Assembly (NCBI GenBank): GCA_013141455.1
Contig: JABFQW010000003.1
Coordinates: forward strand, 32,473-96,472
From: Bacteroidales bacterium
Lineage (GTDB): Bacteria > Bacteroidota > Bacteroidia > Bacteroidales > F082
DNA: 64,000 nucleotides
Direction of reading: 5' to 3'
Within the stretch, counting starts at the first letter, position 1, and every line of letters starts with the position of its first letter. A program made the position numbers and the translations under genes. Positions 53,397 to 63,406 of this stretch are shown piece after piece. Under the pieces are notes generated by a model, which worked only from the letters and a program-made list of their open reading frames with translations, was not told where the DNA came from and made no database searches.

Positions 53397-53681
53397 ATAA
53401 ATAATTATTAAAATCAGTGAATCAATAAGTTATTAGTCCATTAGTAGGATACAATACCAACAAAAAGCAGTTAAAAAAAACGAGAGTAAAAGTATTCCAT
53501 TTTATCGTAATCATCGTCTTAGCCATAGCACTTTCTTTTCTCAGGCAATTATCCTGATTAGGTAGTTAAGCAATCGGGCAGATGAAAATCAGGAAAGATC
53601 AGTCAGAAAATGAATTGAAAAGAACCAAAAAATTGCATTCCGCGATAAATTTCTTAATATTGATGTATTAATACTGTTACT
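53397..53681. other. Divergent intergenic region without recognised features
   Basis: 285 bp between the tricorn-type gene and the GNAT-like gene. It is A+T-rich. No palindrome, repeat or exact promoter box was found. Confidence 0.4.
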
Positions 53682-54800
53682 ATGGAAATTGTGTTAAAGG
53701 AAGTCGCTTCGCACAGAGACATGCACGAATTTATTTTTCTGCCAGAGAAAATACATAAAGGACACAAAAACTGGCTTCCAACCATTTATCATGATGATTG
53801 GATTTTCTTTGATGCTAAAAAAAACCCATCATTCAGTTATTGCGATACACGCCTGCTCCTCGCTCAAAAAGATGGAAAAACCGTAGGTCGGATCATGGGT
53901 ATCATACATCACAAACACAATTCCCTTTTCAGTTTGAAAAACGTGCGGTTTGGATATCTGGAATGTTATGAAGATTACGAGGTGTTTCAGGCACTTAGTG
54001 ATGCGATTGCACATTGGGGTCACGAAAAAGGAATGAATAAAATGATTGGACCTTACGGTTTCTCAGACAAAGATGTGCAGGGATTTCAAATTTCGGGTTT
54101 CAGCGAAGAACCCGTGATCGACAGTGCCTGCAATTTCCCGTATATGGTTGAATTTATTACACGTGCCGGATTTTCGAAAGAAGCAGATTGTATTTGTTCA
54201 AGATATGATCTCAATTCGCCTTTACCAGAAATCTATTCACTTATTTTACAACGTGTTACCTCTCGCGAGAAGTTCGAATTCCTCGAATTCACCTCACGCA
54301 AACAGCTTAAGCCATTTATCATTCCTGTTTTTGAAACAGTAAATGAGGCGTTCAGACATATTTACGGTTTTGTGCCGATGGACGACAAAGAAATGCAGGC
54401 GATGGCAAAACAATATATGCCGGTTATCGACCCCCGCTTTGTTAAAGTAATTACTTACGATAAAAAGGTAATTGGTTTTATTATCGGTATGCCTTCGCTT
54501 ACCAAAGGAATACAACGCGCCAAAGGACGATTGTTCCCGTTTGGTTTTCTGCATATCATGCAGGGTATGCGTAACGCAACGAAACTCGACCTGATGCTTG
54601 GAGCCATCAAACCTGAATACCAGAAAAATGGGTTGGATCTGTTTCTGTCGGTAAGTATCATCGAAACAGCAAAAAAATTAAACTTCACGATAATGGATAC
54701 CCATCTGGTGTTGGAGGAAAATGCACCCATGAAAGCCGAAATTGGTCGTTTTGGTGCGAAAGAAATCAAACGGTTCAGGATATTCAGAAAAGCGCTTTGA
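53682..54800 (+). CDS. GNAT-like acyltransferase of unknown substrate
   Basis: A 372-residue cytoplasmic protein. The first half has a GNAT-like core (about 50-180: RLLLAQKDGKTVGRIMGIIHHKHN, VRFGYLECYEDYEVFQALSDAIAHWGHEKGMNKMIGPYGFSD) and the C-terminal half a second acyltransferase-like domain (about 225-372: VKVITYDKKVIGFIIGMPSL, LMLGAIKPEYQKNGLDLFLSV). The pattern matches large GNAT-type proteins widespread in Bacteroidota that are annotated without a substrate. It is a single-gene unit, convergent with glnK. Confidence 0.7.
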   Translation: MEIVLKEVASHRDMHEFIFLPEKIHKGHKNWLPTIYHDDWIFFDAKKNPSFSYCDTRLLLAQKDGKTVGRIMGIIHHKHNSLFSLKNVRFGYLECYEDYEVFQALSDAIAHWGHEKGMNKMIGPYGFSDKDVQGFQISGFSEEPVIDSACNFPYMVEFITRAGFSKEADCICSRYDLNSPLPEIYSLILQRVTSREKFEFLEFTSRKQLKPFIIPVFETVNEAFRHIYGFVPMDDKEMQAMAKQYMPVIDPRFVKVITYDKKVIGFIIGMPSLTKGIQRAKGRLFPFGFLHIMQGMRNATKLDLMLGAIKPEYQKNGLDLFLSVSIIETAKKLNFTIMDTHLVLEENAPMKAEIGRFGAKEIKRFRIFRKAL

Positions 54801-54901
54801 TTTAATCACAGTGCCGGTCATCTCATCTATTCAAGGCAGCGGAAACTCAGGAAAAGTGCAAGTCAATTGAATTAATCACATATTGGCTCCAATAACATTG
54901 T

Positions 54902-55249
54902 TTAAATGGCGGTTCCGCCACGTTCGCCTGTACGAATCCTGATACACTCTTCGAGCGGTGTAATAAATATTTTACCATCGCCAACCTTTCCTTCATGGCC
55001 GCCTGTTCTGGCCGATTTCAGGATGGTGTCAACAGTAATATCGACAAACGCCTCATTGACAGCAATCTCAATTTTGATTTTTGGAATAAGATCGGGTACA
55101 ATGATTTGTCCCCTGTACATCTCTTCGAGTTTCTGCTGACCATGACCCGAAACCCGGCTGACGGTGATTCGTGTGATCTCAGCTTCGATGAGCGCCTCGC
55201 GCACCTTGTCGAGCTGAACTTCTCTGATTATTGCGGTGATTAGCTTCAT
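54902..55249 (-). CDS. glnK: P-II family nitrogen regulator
   Basis: A 115-residue P-II signal protein. It starts with MKLITAIIREVQLDKVREAL, carries a T-loop with Tyr in EEMYRGQIIVPDLIPK and the B- and C-loop signatures ARTGGHEGKVGDGKIF and IRTGERG. It would bind ATP/ADP and 2-oxoglutarate and gate the ammonium channel encoded just upstream. The ATG 14 bp after the amt stop is used because the longer frame starts at TTG. The order here is amt then glnK, the reverse of E. coli. Confidence 0.95.
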   Translation of the reverse strand: MKLITAIIREVQLDKVREALIEAEITRITVSRVSGHGQQKLEEMYRGQIIVPDLIPKIKIEIAVNEAFVDITVDTILKSARTGGHEGKVGDGKIFITPLEECIRIRTGERGGTAI

Positions 55250-55263
55250 AGTATTTGTTTTTA

Positions 55264-56595
55264 TCAATCGGTGTTTAACATACCGTAACCTCTTTCACCA
55301 TGATACGACCTGTCGAGTCCGGCCATCTCTTCGTCTTCATTCGATTTGAACCTGACCACTTTATTGAGCAGATAGATAATGATCAGTGTCATTAAAGCGG
55401 AATATACTATAGCGATAAGAACCGCGATGACCTGTATCCCGAGTTGGTTCCATACCGTCCAGCTTCCGCCGGCTGCCGCAGAAGCTTCCTGCATCCACGA
55501 AGGGCGGATGAAAAATGTCAGCAGCAAAGCACCGGATATACCCCCAACGCCATGAATGCCAAATGCATCCAAACTATCGTCATACCCCAGCCTGTTTTTC
55601 ACCTGAATGGCCATATAACAGATCATAGATGCCAGCATGCCTAATATCATTGCCCCGTAAGGTTGTACCACGCCTGCGGCAGGTGTAACGGCAACCAAAC
55701 CTGCCAGTATCCCACTTGCAAAGCCAAGCGCAGTGGCTTTTCCCTGGTGAAGGCTTTCAATGATAATCCAGGCGAGCGCACCCGTAGCTGCAGCAACCTG
55801 TGTGGCAACCAATGCCTGTGCCGTACTCAAACCACTCGAAATGCTGCTTCCGGCATTAAACCCAAACCAGCCAACCCAGAGCAAACCTGCGCCTAACATC
55901 ATGATCACCAGATTATTGGGCCTGATTACCTGATACGGATAACCGCGACGTGAACCCAGATACAAGGCTGCAACCAGACCACTCACTCCGGCAGAGATAT
56001 GGACGACAGTGCCTCCGGCAAAATCGATGGCCCCCCGTGCTCCCATATTAAACAGAAATCCGTCGGATGCCCACACCCAATGACAAAGCGGATTATAAAC
56101 CAGAATACTCCAGATAGCAATAAAAAAACAGTATGCTTTAAAAGTTACCCTTTCAGCAAATGCCCCGGCAATCAGAGCCGGGGTGATAATGGCAAACTTA
56201 CCCTGAAACATTGAAAAAACATATTCCGGTATTCCGGCATCCATGATGGTGTCATCGATTCCTTTCAGGAAAAAATAATCAGGATTCCAGCCAAACCATC
56301 CTCCCAAAACATTGCTGCCAAAACTCATGCTGTAACCCAGAATCACCCACAACACCGAAATAATACCCATCGCCACAAAACTATGCATGATAGTCCCCAA
56401 CACATTTTTTGTTCGTACAAGACCGCCATAAAACATGGCCAAACCGGGTATCATCAGCAAAACAAGAGCGGTTGATGTCAGCATCCATGCTGTGGCGCCC
56501 GAATCGACTACTTTGCCATCAGAGGCATATAAACCTGTCGTACCAGCACTTAATAAAACCAGCATCGTCAGGACAATTTTCCATTTATACTTCAT
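55264..56595 (-). CDS. amt: Ammonium transporter
   Basis: A 443-residue Amt/MEP/Rh channel with a cleavable signal peptide (ending at YASDG) and eleven expected membrane helices. Conserved features are AWMLTSTALVLLMIPGLAMFYGGLVR, the first pore His in NPLCHWVWASDG, the second in FGIHGVGGISGALL and the GFNAGS motif. It moves ammonium across the inner membrane, controlled by the P-II protein encoded immediately downstream. No sigma-54 or standard promoter was confidently seen in the 242-bp upstream gap. Confidence 0.95.
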   Translation of the reverse strand: MKYKWKIVLTMLVLLSAGTTGLYASDGKVVDSGATAWMLTSTALVLLMIPGLAMFYGGLVRTKNVLGTIMHSFVAMGIISVLWVILGYSMSFGSNVLGGWFGWNPDYFFLKGIDDTIMDAGIPEYVFSMFQGKFAIITPALIAGAFAERVTFKAYCFFIAIWSILVYNPLCHWVWASDGFLFNMGARGAIDFAGGTVVHISAGVSGLVAALYLGSRRGYPYQVIRPNNLVIMMLGAGLLWVGWFGFNAGSSISSGLSTAQALVATQVAAATGALAWIIIESLHQGKATALGFASGILAGLVAVTPAAGVVQPYGAMILGMLASMICYMAIQVKNRLGYDDSLDAFGIHGVGGISGALLLTFFIRPSWMQEASAAAGGSWTVWNQLGIQVIAVLIAIVYSALMTLIIIYLLNKVVRFKSNEDEEMAGLDRSYHGERGYGMLNTD

Positions 56596-56783
56596 AATTG
56601 TTGTTTTTAACCGTCAAACTGCTTTTTTCGGAGGCAATATTAATAATAAATTCACTCGCCCAACTAAATATCAATCAATATGTTATTAGTATTGTTTAGA
56701 ATGCCTCTTAATAGTACAGAACAATTAATACTATATTTATCACTGAAAACCGGCAAACTATGGGTTATTAGCATTTCAATCAG

Positions 56784-56819
56784 CAAAAAAAAAGCGGAAA
56801 GAAAAATTCTCCCCGCCTT
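56784..56819 (-). terminator. Terminator of the FG-GAP gene
   Basis: On the minus strand AAGGCGGGGAGAA pairs with TTCTTTCCGCTT, including G-U pairs, followed by a run of nine T. It lies about 20 bp after the FG-GAP gene stop. Confidence 0.75.
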
Positions 56820-56837
56820 AAAAAAAGTAAACTTCTA

Positions 56838-59003
56838 TTAATACCGCTGCATCTTTTTCATCTTATGATAATCTCCCGCAGTAATGCTGTAGAAATATAT
56901 CCCCGATGCCAATTCGTCTGCCTGAAACTCAATATCAAACTGTCCCCTCTCGTATTCTTTATTAACAAGGGTTTGAATCTCAGTCCCAAGTACATCATAT
57001 ACCCTGATAATCACGAACTCCCTGTCAGGCAACGAAAAGTGAATATTGGTCCCCGAGTTAAACGGATTCGGATAATTCTGTCCCAATGAATACTTTTCTG
57101 AAACTTCACCAATTTGCCCGATTGCGGTTTGTTCGCCCACCGAGAAGGCACCCATCGTAATCTGACTACCCATATAGGCTGCATCAACAGCACGCAGAGT
57201 CCATTCGTATTCGCCATCCTGCAAGCCGGTTAACAGCCACTCCGTAACTGCACTTACTTTTCCGGGTTCCGGAAGACGTGTCGGAATTGTAACCGGAACA
57301 TGGTTACGAAACAGATCAAGATCGTACGTTAAGGCTGCTTCCGGTGTGAAATCATCGGTGGAGGCATTCCAGGATAACAATACTGTATTTTCACCCTGCT
57401 CATTCACTTCGAGACCCGATGGGTTTGATGGCGCTAAGTTCTGGCTTGCTGCATCGTTGCGATAGATATGTATCTGCGATTCAACCAATCCGTTACCTTC
57501 AGGGACAAAATATTGGCCGGCGATGAAGTAATCAAGATCACCTTCACCATCGATGTCGAGCCACGAGAAGGTACCTCCACGATCACCACTGGCACGGGGT
57601 GCCGGGAGCTCATTGCCCGAATTGGTAAATATACCATTGGTATTTGAATAAATTCTGGCCCTGCCTTCAATCTGCGAACCCGAATTATAATTTCCGGCAA
57701 GCAGAATATCCATATCACCATCCGAATCATAATCAGCCCAGGTAGCAGCAGTAAAATCGAACCATCCTTCGCTATAAGGATCAGCAATCACTTCAACCGG
57801 AACAAACGAATCGTTATCGTTACGGTAAATGCGGAGCGCCAGAGGCGTGTAGGTACTGTCTAATTCCCTGATATTTCCGGCGACAAGGATGTCAAGATCG
57901 CCATCACCATCATAATCACCCCATTGCGCTTCACCATGTTCGACGGTCAACGACCCGAGTATATCCTCGCCGGTGAAAACACCATTACCGTCATTCCGGT
58001 AACGACGAATAAATCCGTTCTCAGTCAGGGGATCAATATTAACAAGCAGTAAATCAAGATCCTGATCACCATCGAAGTCAGCCCAGAAACTCTGTGCATG
58101 AATTGTGGGTGCGAAAACAGAGTCGAGCCTGGTAAAATTCCAGCCGTTGGGGCCGTTGGCACCATCGTTACGCATCAAAGCTGTTGAATATGAATAGGTT
58201 GAATCATCGTAAACCGAAGGTATAAGCAAATCCATATCGGCATCATTATCATAATCGGCCCAGGTAATGGAGCGAAGGTCAAAATCTGCCTGATCGTTTT
58301 CTTCCCAGTATGCAGGTAATACGGTTTCAATCAACGCGATTGATCCAGCATCGTTGCGATAAATCTCCGTTCGACCGTCAGTTCCTATCGCAAGATCAAG
58401 ATCGCCATCACCATCCAGATCGCCCCATGACAAATCGGATAAGCCTGTGGTCAGGCTATCGAGCGGCAAATAAAAATAGGAGAAGCCCCATTGTGTTGAA
58501 TCAACAGGGCCGTTGTTACGGATCAATATCAAACGATCTTCTACACTTACATTATACACCACATAATAACCGAGAACAGCAATATCCAGATCGCCGTCGT
58601 TGTCGTAATCGGCAGGCGCCGTGGTAACCACCCAAAAGTCTTCATCTTCCGGAGTAACAAAAAGGGAATCCAGCGGAGATACTTCCGTAAAGTCGCCAAA
58701 CGTGCGTTGCTCATCAGCAGAACCAGCTTTCTTTTCAAAACCGGGAGCGATTTCACCCAATATTTCAGATTGAGAGAATTTTTGCTCTTGCGCATTTACT
58801 GTTGATGCAAAAGGAAAATAAACCATTAAGAAAAGAAATTGCAATTGTAATGCGGACCTTAAACTCACGCTGGCAAATAGCCTGGATATGGCTGGGATTT
58901 CATGATTTGTTTTAGCCGAAAACCGGTTCCTCCTTTTCGGCATCAGCCCTTGATTAAACATTCGGGTAATCTTCATACCCTGTAATCGTATTTTTGTTTC
59001 CAT
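56838..59003 (-). CDS. T9SS cargo protein with FG-GAP/VCBS repeats
   Basis: A 721-residue secreted protein. A hydrophobic signal segment lies unusually far in (about 50-71, ending VNAQE). Some eight FG-GAP/VCBS-type repeats (about 110-525) follow, with Ca-binding-like DxDxDGDxD loops (WGDLDGDGDLDLAIG, WADYDSDGDMDILLAG). A fibronectin-III-like domain comes next (about 535-630), then a type A sorting domain (YSLGQNYPNPFNSGTNIHFSL ... GIYFYSI). It is probably an adhesin or surface protein. No later Met would give a normal signal peptide, so the 50-residue N-extension seems real or the start is misplaced. Confidence 0.88.
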   Translation of the reverse strand: METKIRLQGMKITRMFNQGLMPKRRNRFSAKTNHEIPAISRLFASVSLRSALQLQFLFLMVYFPFASTVNAQEQKFSQSEILGEIAPGFEKKAGSADEQRTFGDFTEVSPLDSLFVTPEDEDFWVVTTAPADYDNDGDLDIAVLGYYVVYNVSVEDRLILIRNNGPVDSTQWGFSYFYLPLDSLTTGLSDLSWGDLDGDGDLDLAIGTDGRTEIYRNDAGSIALIETVLPAYWEENDQADFDLRSITWADYDNDADMDLLIPSVYDDSTYSYSTALMRNDGANGPNGWNFTRLDSVFAPTIHAQSFWADFDGDQDLDLLLVNIDPLTENGFIRRYRNDGNGVFTGEDILGSLTVEHGEAQWGDYDGDGDLDILVAGNIRELDSTYTPLALRIYRNDNDSFVPVEVIADPYSEGWFDFTAATWADYDSDGDMDILLAGNYNSGSQIEGRARIYSNTNGIFTNSGNELPAPRASGDRGGTFSWLDIDGEGDLDYFIAGQYFVPEGNGLVESQIHIYRNDAASQNLAPSNPSGLEVNEQGENTVLLSWNASTDDFTPEAALTYDLDLFRNHVPVTIPTRLPEPGKVSAVTEWLLTGLQDGEYEWTLRAVDAAYMGSQITMGAFSVGEQTAIGQIGEVSEKYSLGQNYPNPFNSGTNIHFSLPDREFVIIRVYDVLGTEIQTLVNKEYERGQFDIEFQADELASGIYFYSITAGDYHKMKKMQRY

Positions 59004-59316
59004 TTCGATTTTTTATTAATAATTGAACATCATATACTTGACAGTCCAAAAATGTATTCAATCGAAGGTGAATAAAAATTATATCTATCGAATGGGTATA
59101 AAAATCGAATGATCTGGTATATACTCACGGTAAACACCCACGAATCATCAATCTGATTCAAATACGGAATCTGCCTGCAACGAGCTTACAGGTATTTCAT
59201 CTCATACGATGTCCGACTTAACCGGATTATGATACATGCAAAAATCATTCAATCAATCTATTGGCAATAAAGATTGTAAAAATGATCCGTTGCAAAAGTT
59301 CAGAAATCGTGGTTTT
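59004..59316. other. Intergenic region without recognised features
   Basis: 313 bp between the FG-GAP gene start and the acyl-CoA dehydrogenase stop (both minus strand). It should hold the FG-GAP promoter and any terminator for the dehydrogenase, but no exact box or strong hairpin is visible. Confidence 0.4.
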
Positions 59317-60462
59317 TCAACAGCCGATATGCCTCGAAATCACCAACCGCTGTATCTCAGATGTACCTTCACCTATCTGCAAAAGGCGTTGATCGCGGTA
59401 AAAACGTTCAACGGCATAGTCTTTCATCAGGCCATAACCACCATGAATCTGCACGGCCTCATCGGCAACTTCTTTGGCAATTTCGGAACAATACAGTTTC
59501 GACATGGCAGCTTCCAGTCCGTAGGCACGACCTTCGTCTTTCAGCCAGCAGGCTTTATACAGCAGGTTCCTTGCCAACTCAATTTTCATCGCCATATCAG
59601 CTAATTTGAAGGCGTTGATTTGGAACTTGGAGATCGGTTGTCCGAACTGTTTCCGTTCTTTGGCATAACTGAGCGCGAGTTCATAGGCGCCTTGCGCGGC
59701 TCCCAATCCCATGGCGGCAATGGAAAGTCGTCCGGCATCGAGTGTGGCAAGCATGATTTTCGAACCCTGGCCTACGGTTCCCAATAGATTTTCTTCCGGC
59801 ACACGACAGTCGTCGAAGAATAACTCCGCCGTGTCGGAAGCGCGCCACATCATTTTGTTGTGCATCGAAACCCGCTTGAAACCGGGTGTGTTGCTTTCAA
59901 CAATGATTGTTGTAAACGTCTTGCTTCCATCGGGCATGGTAGAAACAGCCTGCACTGTGCTGCCGACACTGATATCGGAAGCGCCATTGGTGATAAAAAT
60001 CTTTGATCCGTTGATAACCCACTCCTTGTTAATCAGTTCAACGGTTGTTTTTGAACCGCGCGAATCGGAACCTGCTCCCGGTTCGGTGAGCCCGAAACTC
60101 CACAAGGCTTCGCCACTACAGAGCTGGGGAAGGTATTTCATGCGCTGTTCATCTGTACCGAAATAATACAACGGTCCAATACCCAATGAGTTGTGGGCTG
60201 CCAGCGTGGCGGCCTGTGAACCATCGATGCGCGCAATCTCCTCTACTGCAATAATATAGGAGAGTATGTCGGAACCTTGTCCACCGTATTTCTCAGGCAG
60301 ATACATGCCAAACAATCCCAACTCACCCATACGTTTGGTTAGCGGATACGAAAATTCAGCTTTTTCGTCCAATTCCTGTGCAACGGGTTTTATCTCGCGC
60401 TCTGCGAACTCACGCACGGTTTCACGAATCATTTTGTGCTCTTCAGATAAATCGAAATTCAT
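59317..60462 (-). CDS. Acyl-CoA dehydrogenase, probable leucine/short branched-chain type
   Basis: A 381-residue FAD-dependent dehydrogenase. Motifs: ALWSFGLTEPGAGSDS, KIFITNGASDIS, a middle beta-domain, KERKQFGQPISKFQ and a C-terminal IGEGTSEIQRLVI carrying catalytic Glu365. The position of the Glu is that of short/medium-chain enzymes; isovaleryl-CoA dehydrogenases, as I recall, have Gly-Ala-Gly there and a Glu elsewhere. Neighbouring genes for 3-methylcrotonyl-CoA carboxylase and enoyl-CoA hydratase argue for isovaleryl-CoA or a related branched substrate. Confidence 0.9.
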   Translation of the reverse strand: MNFDLSEEHKMIRETVREFAEREIKPVAQELDEKAEFSYPLTKRMGELGLFGMYLPEKYGGQGSDILSYIIAVEEIARIDGSQAATLAAHNSLGIGPLYYFGTDEQRMKYLPQLCSGEALWSFGLTEPGAGSDSRGSKTTVELINKEWVINGSKIFITNGASDISVGSTVQAVSTMPDGSKTFTTIIVESNTPGFKRVSMHNKMMWRASDTAELFFDDCRVPEENLLGTVGQGSKIMLATLDAGRLSIAAMGLGAAQGAYELALSYAKERKQFGQPISKFQINAFKLADMAMKIELARNLLYKACWLKDEGRAYGLEAAMSKLYCSEIAKEVADEAVQIHGGYGLMKDYAVERFYRDQRLLQIGEGTSEIQRLVISRHIGC

Positions 60463-60503
60463 AGTATTTTTTGTTTCAGAGTTAAAAAGTTTCAGGTTTC
60501 ACG

Positions 60504-62522
60504 TTAGGTGTGCTGCGAATCAGAAGTGTCAACTTCCTTCAAATGTATCAATTGCGTTTTCACATTCACCATTTCACCCACTTTCACATTCACTTTCTCA
60601 ACAATCGCGGCTTGTGAGGCAACGATATTATTTTCCATTTTCATGGCTTCAACAACCAATAAAATGGTTCCACGTTTCACCACATCACCTTCGATCACGT
60701 TTATTTTGATGATTTTTCCCGGCATGGGTGAAAATAAATTGCCCGCATCTTCCGCCGAATCCAATAAAGCGTAGTCGATGGAGTCATTCAACTGATCTTT
60801 CCGGTTGATGGTAAAACTCTCACCCGCGATAGTAACTAAGGTCAATCCTTCGTCATTGACAGAAATGTAAGCCTTGAAAATAGATTCATTCGTCTCTATA
60901 ACCGCCATTGTTGGTTCGAAAGTATGAAGCCGGGCAGAGAATTGTTCACCATCAATGAATCCTGAAATGGCATCGGGTTTGTTTTCGGTTAATGCAACCT
61001 GTAGTGTCTTTTCATCGGCCCGTACTTCAAACACCATATTTTGACGCCAGTAACCAAGCTCATTCCAGACATTTTTTTTGTGTTGAGAACGGCTTTGCCG
61101 TTCCTGATACAACAAAAACGCCCCGATTGACCGGCGAAACGATGCCGCTGATTTGGGAAGTTGTAATACTTCAACTAATTGGGAAGTATGGTCATCGCAA
61201 AATTTTGTACTGATTTGGTTCAGAGCAAATGCCGGATGTTGCAGTAATTGTCTGAGATAGGGTATGTTGGTCCGGATGCCCTGAATCACATATTGTTGTA
61301 AGGCAATCCCGATGGTATAGATCGCATCGTTGCGGTCCTTGCCCCAGGCAACCAATTTGCTGATCATCGGATCAAAAAGGCTAAAAATCTCAGTTGGTCC
61401 ATCTACACTTTGATCGACCCGGATGTTATCTAATACCGGCCGGTGATAATTCGTGATTTTCCCAGGAGATGGCATGAAATTATGCAACGGATCTTCGGCA
61501 TAGATACGACATTCGATGGCGTGGCCAAGCTGTTTGATGTCGCTTTGCTGCATCCTGAGCGGTTTTCCCTGAACAATCATCAGTTGTTCCTCCACCAGAT
61601 CGATACCGGTTACCAATTCGGTTACGGGATGCTCCACCTGGATACGTGTGTTCATCTCCAGAAAGTAAAAATGAAGGTTTTTATCTACCAGAAACTCAAT
61701 CGTTCCGGCGCTCCGGTAACCGATATCACGACAGATATTCACAGCAGCCTCACCCATTTTTTCGCGTACTTCCTGCGTAAGCGTTGGTGAAGGCGATTCT
61801 TCGATGATCTTCTGGTAACGGCGCTGGATCGAACATTCGCGTTCGAAAAGATGCACCACATTACCGAAGTTATCCCCCAGAACCTGAATCTCGATATGCC
61901 GTGGTTCTTCGATAAATTTCTCGACGTACACCGTTGGATCACCAAAATAATTCATCGCTTCGCGTGAGGCATTGTCGAGCACATCGGCCAGTTCGCCGGC
62001 GTTGTAAACGATCTTCATCCCTTTGCCACCACCGCCTGCGGCAGCTTTCACAAGCAATGGAAAATCGATTGAATCTGCTTTAGATAAAATCTCCTCTTTC
62101 GTTCCCGAAATACCTTGCGTCACCGGAAGGCCACATTTTACGGCATGATTACGTGCCGAAATCTTGTTTCCCATCAGCCGCATGGTGGCCGCCTCCGGTC
62201 CGATGAAAAGTAAACCATTCGCCACACAGGCATCAGCAAACAATGGGTTCTCCGACAGGAATCCATATCCCGGATGAATAGCATCGGCGCCTGCTTTTTT
62301 GGCTAATTGAATGATTTTCTCAATGTTAAGATAGGTGTCGCGCAACTCGCCTTCACCCAGTGACATGGCTTCATCGGCCAGACGAACATGCTGCGCATCG
62401 GCATCGAGCGCGTGATAGACCGCCACAGAACTGATCCCCATTCGTTTGAGGGTATTCATGATACGGACGGCTATTTCGCCACGATTGGCAATCAGTACCT
62501 TATGTAAATTTATTTGCTTCAT
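60504..62522 (-). CDS. Biotin-containing acyl-CoA carboxylase subunit (3-methylcrotonyl-CoA carboxylase alpha)
   Basis: A 672-residue protein with an N-terminal biotin carboxylase (about 1-450: LIANRGEIAVRI, ATP-grasp KAAAGGGGKGM, EMNTRIQVEHPVTE), a linker domain, and a C-terminal biotinyl domain with VEAMKMENNIV, biotin on Lys628. With the carboxyltransferase encoded upstream it would carboxylate 3-methylcrotonyl-CoA in leucine breakdown. Propionyl- or geranyl-CoA carboxylase are alternatives on sequence alone, but the hydratase between the two subunit genes favours leucine. It overlaps the hydratase gene by 4 bp. Confidence 0.9.
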   Translation of the reverse strand: MKQINLHKVLIANRGEIAVRIMNTLKRMGISSVAVYHALDADAQHVRLADEAMSLGEGELRDTYLNIEKIIQLAKKAGADAIHPGYGFLSENPLFADACVANGLLFIGPEAATMRLMGNKISARNHAVKCGLPVTQGISGTKEEILSKADSIDFPLLVKAAAGGGGKGMKIVYNAGELADVLDNASREAMNYFGDPTVYVEKFIEEPRHIEIQVLGDNFGNVVHLFERECSIQRRYQKIIEESPSPTLTQEVREKMGEAAVNICRDIGYRSAGTIEFLVDKNLHFYFLEMNTRIQVEHPVTELVTGIDLVEEQLMIVQGKPLRMQQSDIKQLGHAIECRIYAEDPLHNFMPSPGKITNYHRPVLDNIRVDQSVDGPTEIFSLFDPMISKLVAWGKDRNDAIYTIGIALQQYVIQGIRTNIPYLRQLLQHPAFALNQISTKFCDDHTSQLVEVLQLPKSAASFRRSIGAFLLYQERQSRSQHKKNVWNELGYWRQNMVFEVRADEKTLQVALTENKPDAISGFIDGEQFSARLHTFEPTMAVIETNESIFKAYISVNDEGLTLVTIAGESFTINRKDQLNDSIDYALLDSAEDAGNLFSPMPGKIIKINVIEGDVVKRGTILLVVEAMKMENNIVASQAAIVEKVNVKVGEMVNVKTQLIHLKEVDTSDSQHT

Positions 62523-63307
62523 ATCTTGTGAAACCAGTTTGGTTTTCGTTTTTCGAGAAATGCAGTCAATCCTTCCTGACCTTCGGCGCCAGCGCGTTGC
62601 CGGGCAATAAGCGCTGCTGTGAATTGCATGACTTCATCGTGGGATTGATGCTCCGATTGTATCTTCCGTATTAGTTTTTTTGTTTGGGTGATTGCCCCAG
62701 GCGCTGCCGATAACAATTGGTTGCAGTACGATTTCAGCGTTTCTTCAGTCGTTTGATCGGTGGTCACTCTATTAACCAATGAATACTTCTCCGCTTCGTT
62801 GGCATCAAAGCTTCGGCCGGTGAGCATAAGATCGCGTGCTACCGCCTCACTGCATTTTGCCAGAACATAAGGCGAGATAGTTGCCGGAGCGAGACCTATC
62901 TTCACTTCGCTGAACGAGAAAACGGTATTTTCATCGGCCAACACGATATCACAGGCGGCCGCCAGGCCGTTGGCGCCGCCGTAAACAGCGCCGTGAAGCA
63001 CAGCAATAACCGGTTTTGGGCAGTTGTTCACTGTCGAGAATAGCTTCGCCAACCGAATGGCATCCTTTTTATTTTCGTCTTCGCCGAAAGTGGCGATCTC
63101 CTTCATATAATTCAGATCGGCGCCGGCACAGAACGACTTTCCATATCCGCGCAACACAATCACGCGGATCGTCGGGTCAACGGACAGGCTTTCAAATACA
63201 TCCGTCAGTTCCTGTAACATCAAGGCGTTCAACGCATTGTGTTTCTCAGGACGGTTGAGCCAAATGGTGGCGATTGCGTGGGATTGTTCTATGATTATAT
63301 GCTCCAA
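62519..63307 (-). CDS. Enoyl-CoA hydratase, probable methylglutaconyl-CoA hydratase
   Basis: A 262-residue crotonase-fold enzyme with the CoA-binding and oxyanion-hole segments SFCAGADLNYMK and AVYGGANGLAAACDIVLA, and EVKIGLAPATISPYV, where crotonases carry catalytic residues. Placed between the two subunits of an acyl-CoA carboxylase, it most likely hydrates 3-methylglutaconyl-CoA to HMG-CoA, as LiuC does. Its stop overlaps the carboxylase start (ATGA), giving translational coupling. A 282-bp gap with a foldback repeat separates it from the upstream carboxyltransferase gene. Confidence 0.85.
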   Translation of the reverse strand: MEHIIIEQSHAIATIWLNRPEKHNALNALMLQELTDVFESLSVDPTIRVIVLRGYGKSFCAGADLNYMKEIATFGEDENKKDAIRLAKLFSTVNNCPKPVIAVLHGAVYGGANGLAAACDIVLADENTVFSFSEVKIGLAPATISPYVLAKCSEAVARDLMLTGRSFDANEAEKYSLVNRVTTDQTTEETLKSYCNQLLSAAPGAITQTKKLIRKIQSEHQSHDEVMQFTAALIARQRAGAEGQEGLTAFLEKRKPNWFHKI

Positions 63308-63406
63308 TGTGTGAATGTTAAAAAATTTTTAATTCAAAATGAAAATGGTAAAATGCAAAATGCAAATGTGAACTTTACTTAAGATATTTTTTTGTGGTTC
63401 CTAATT

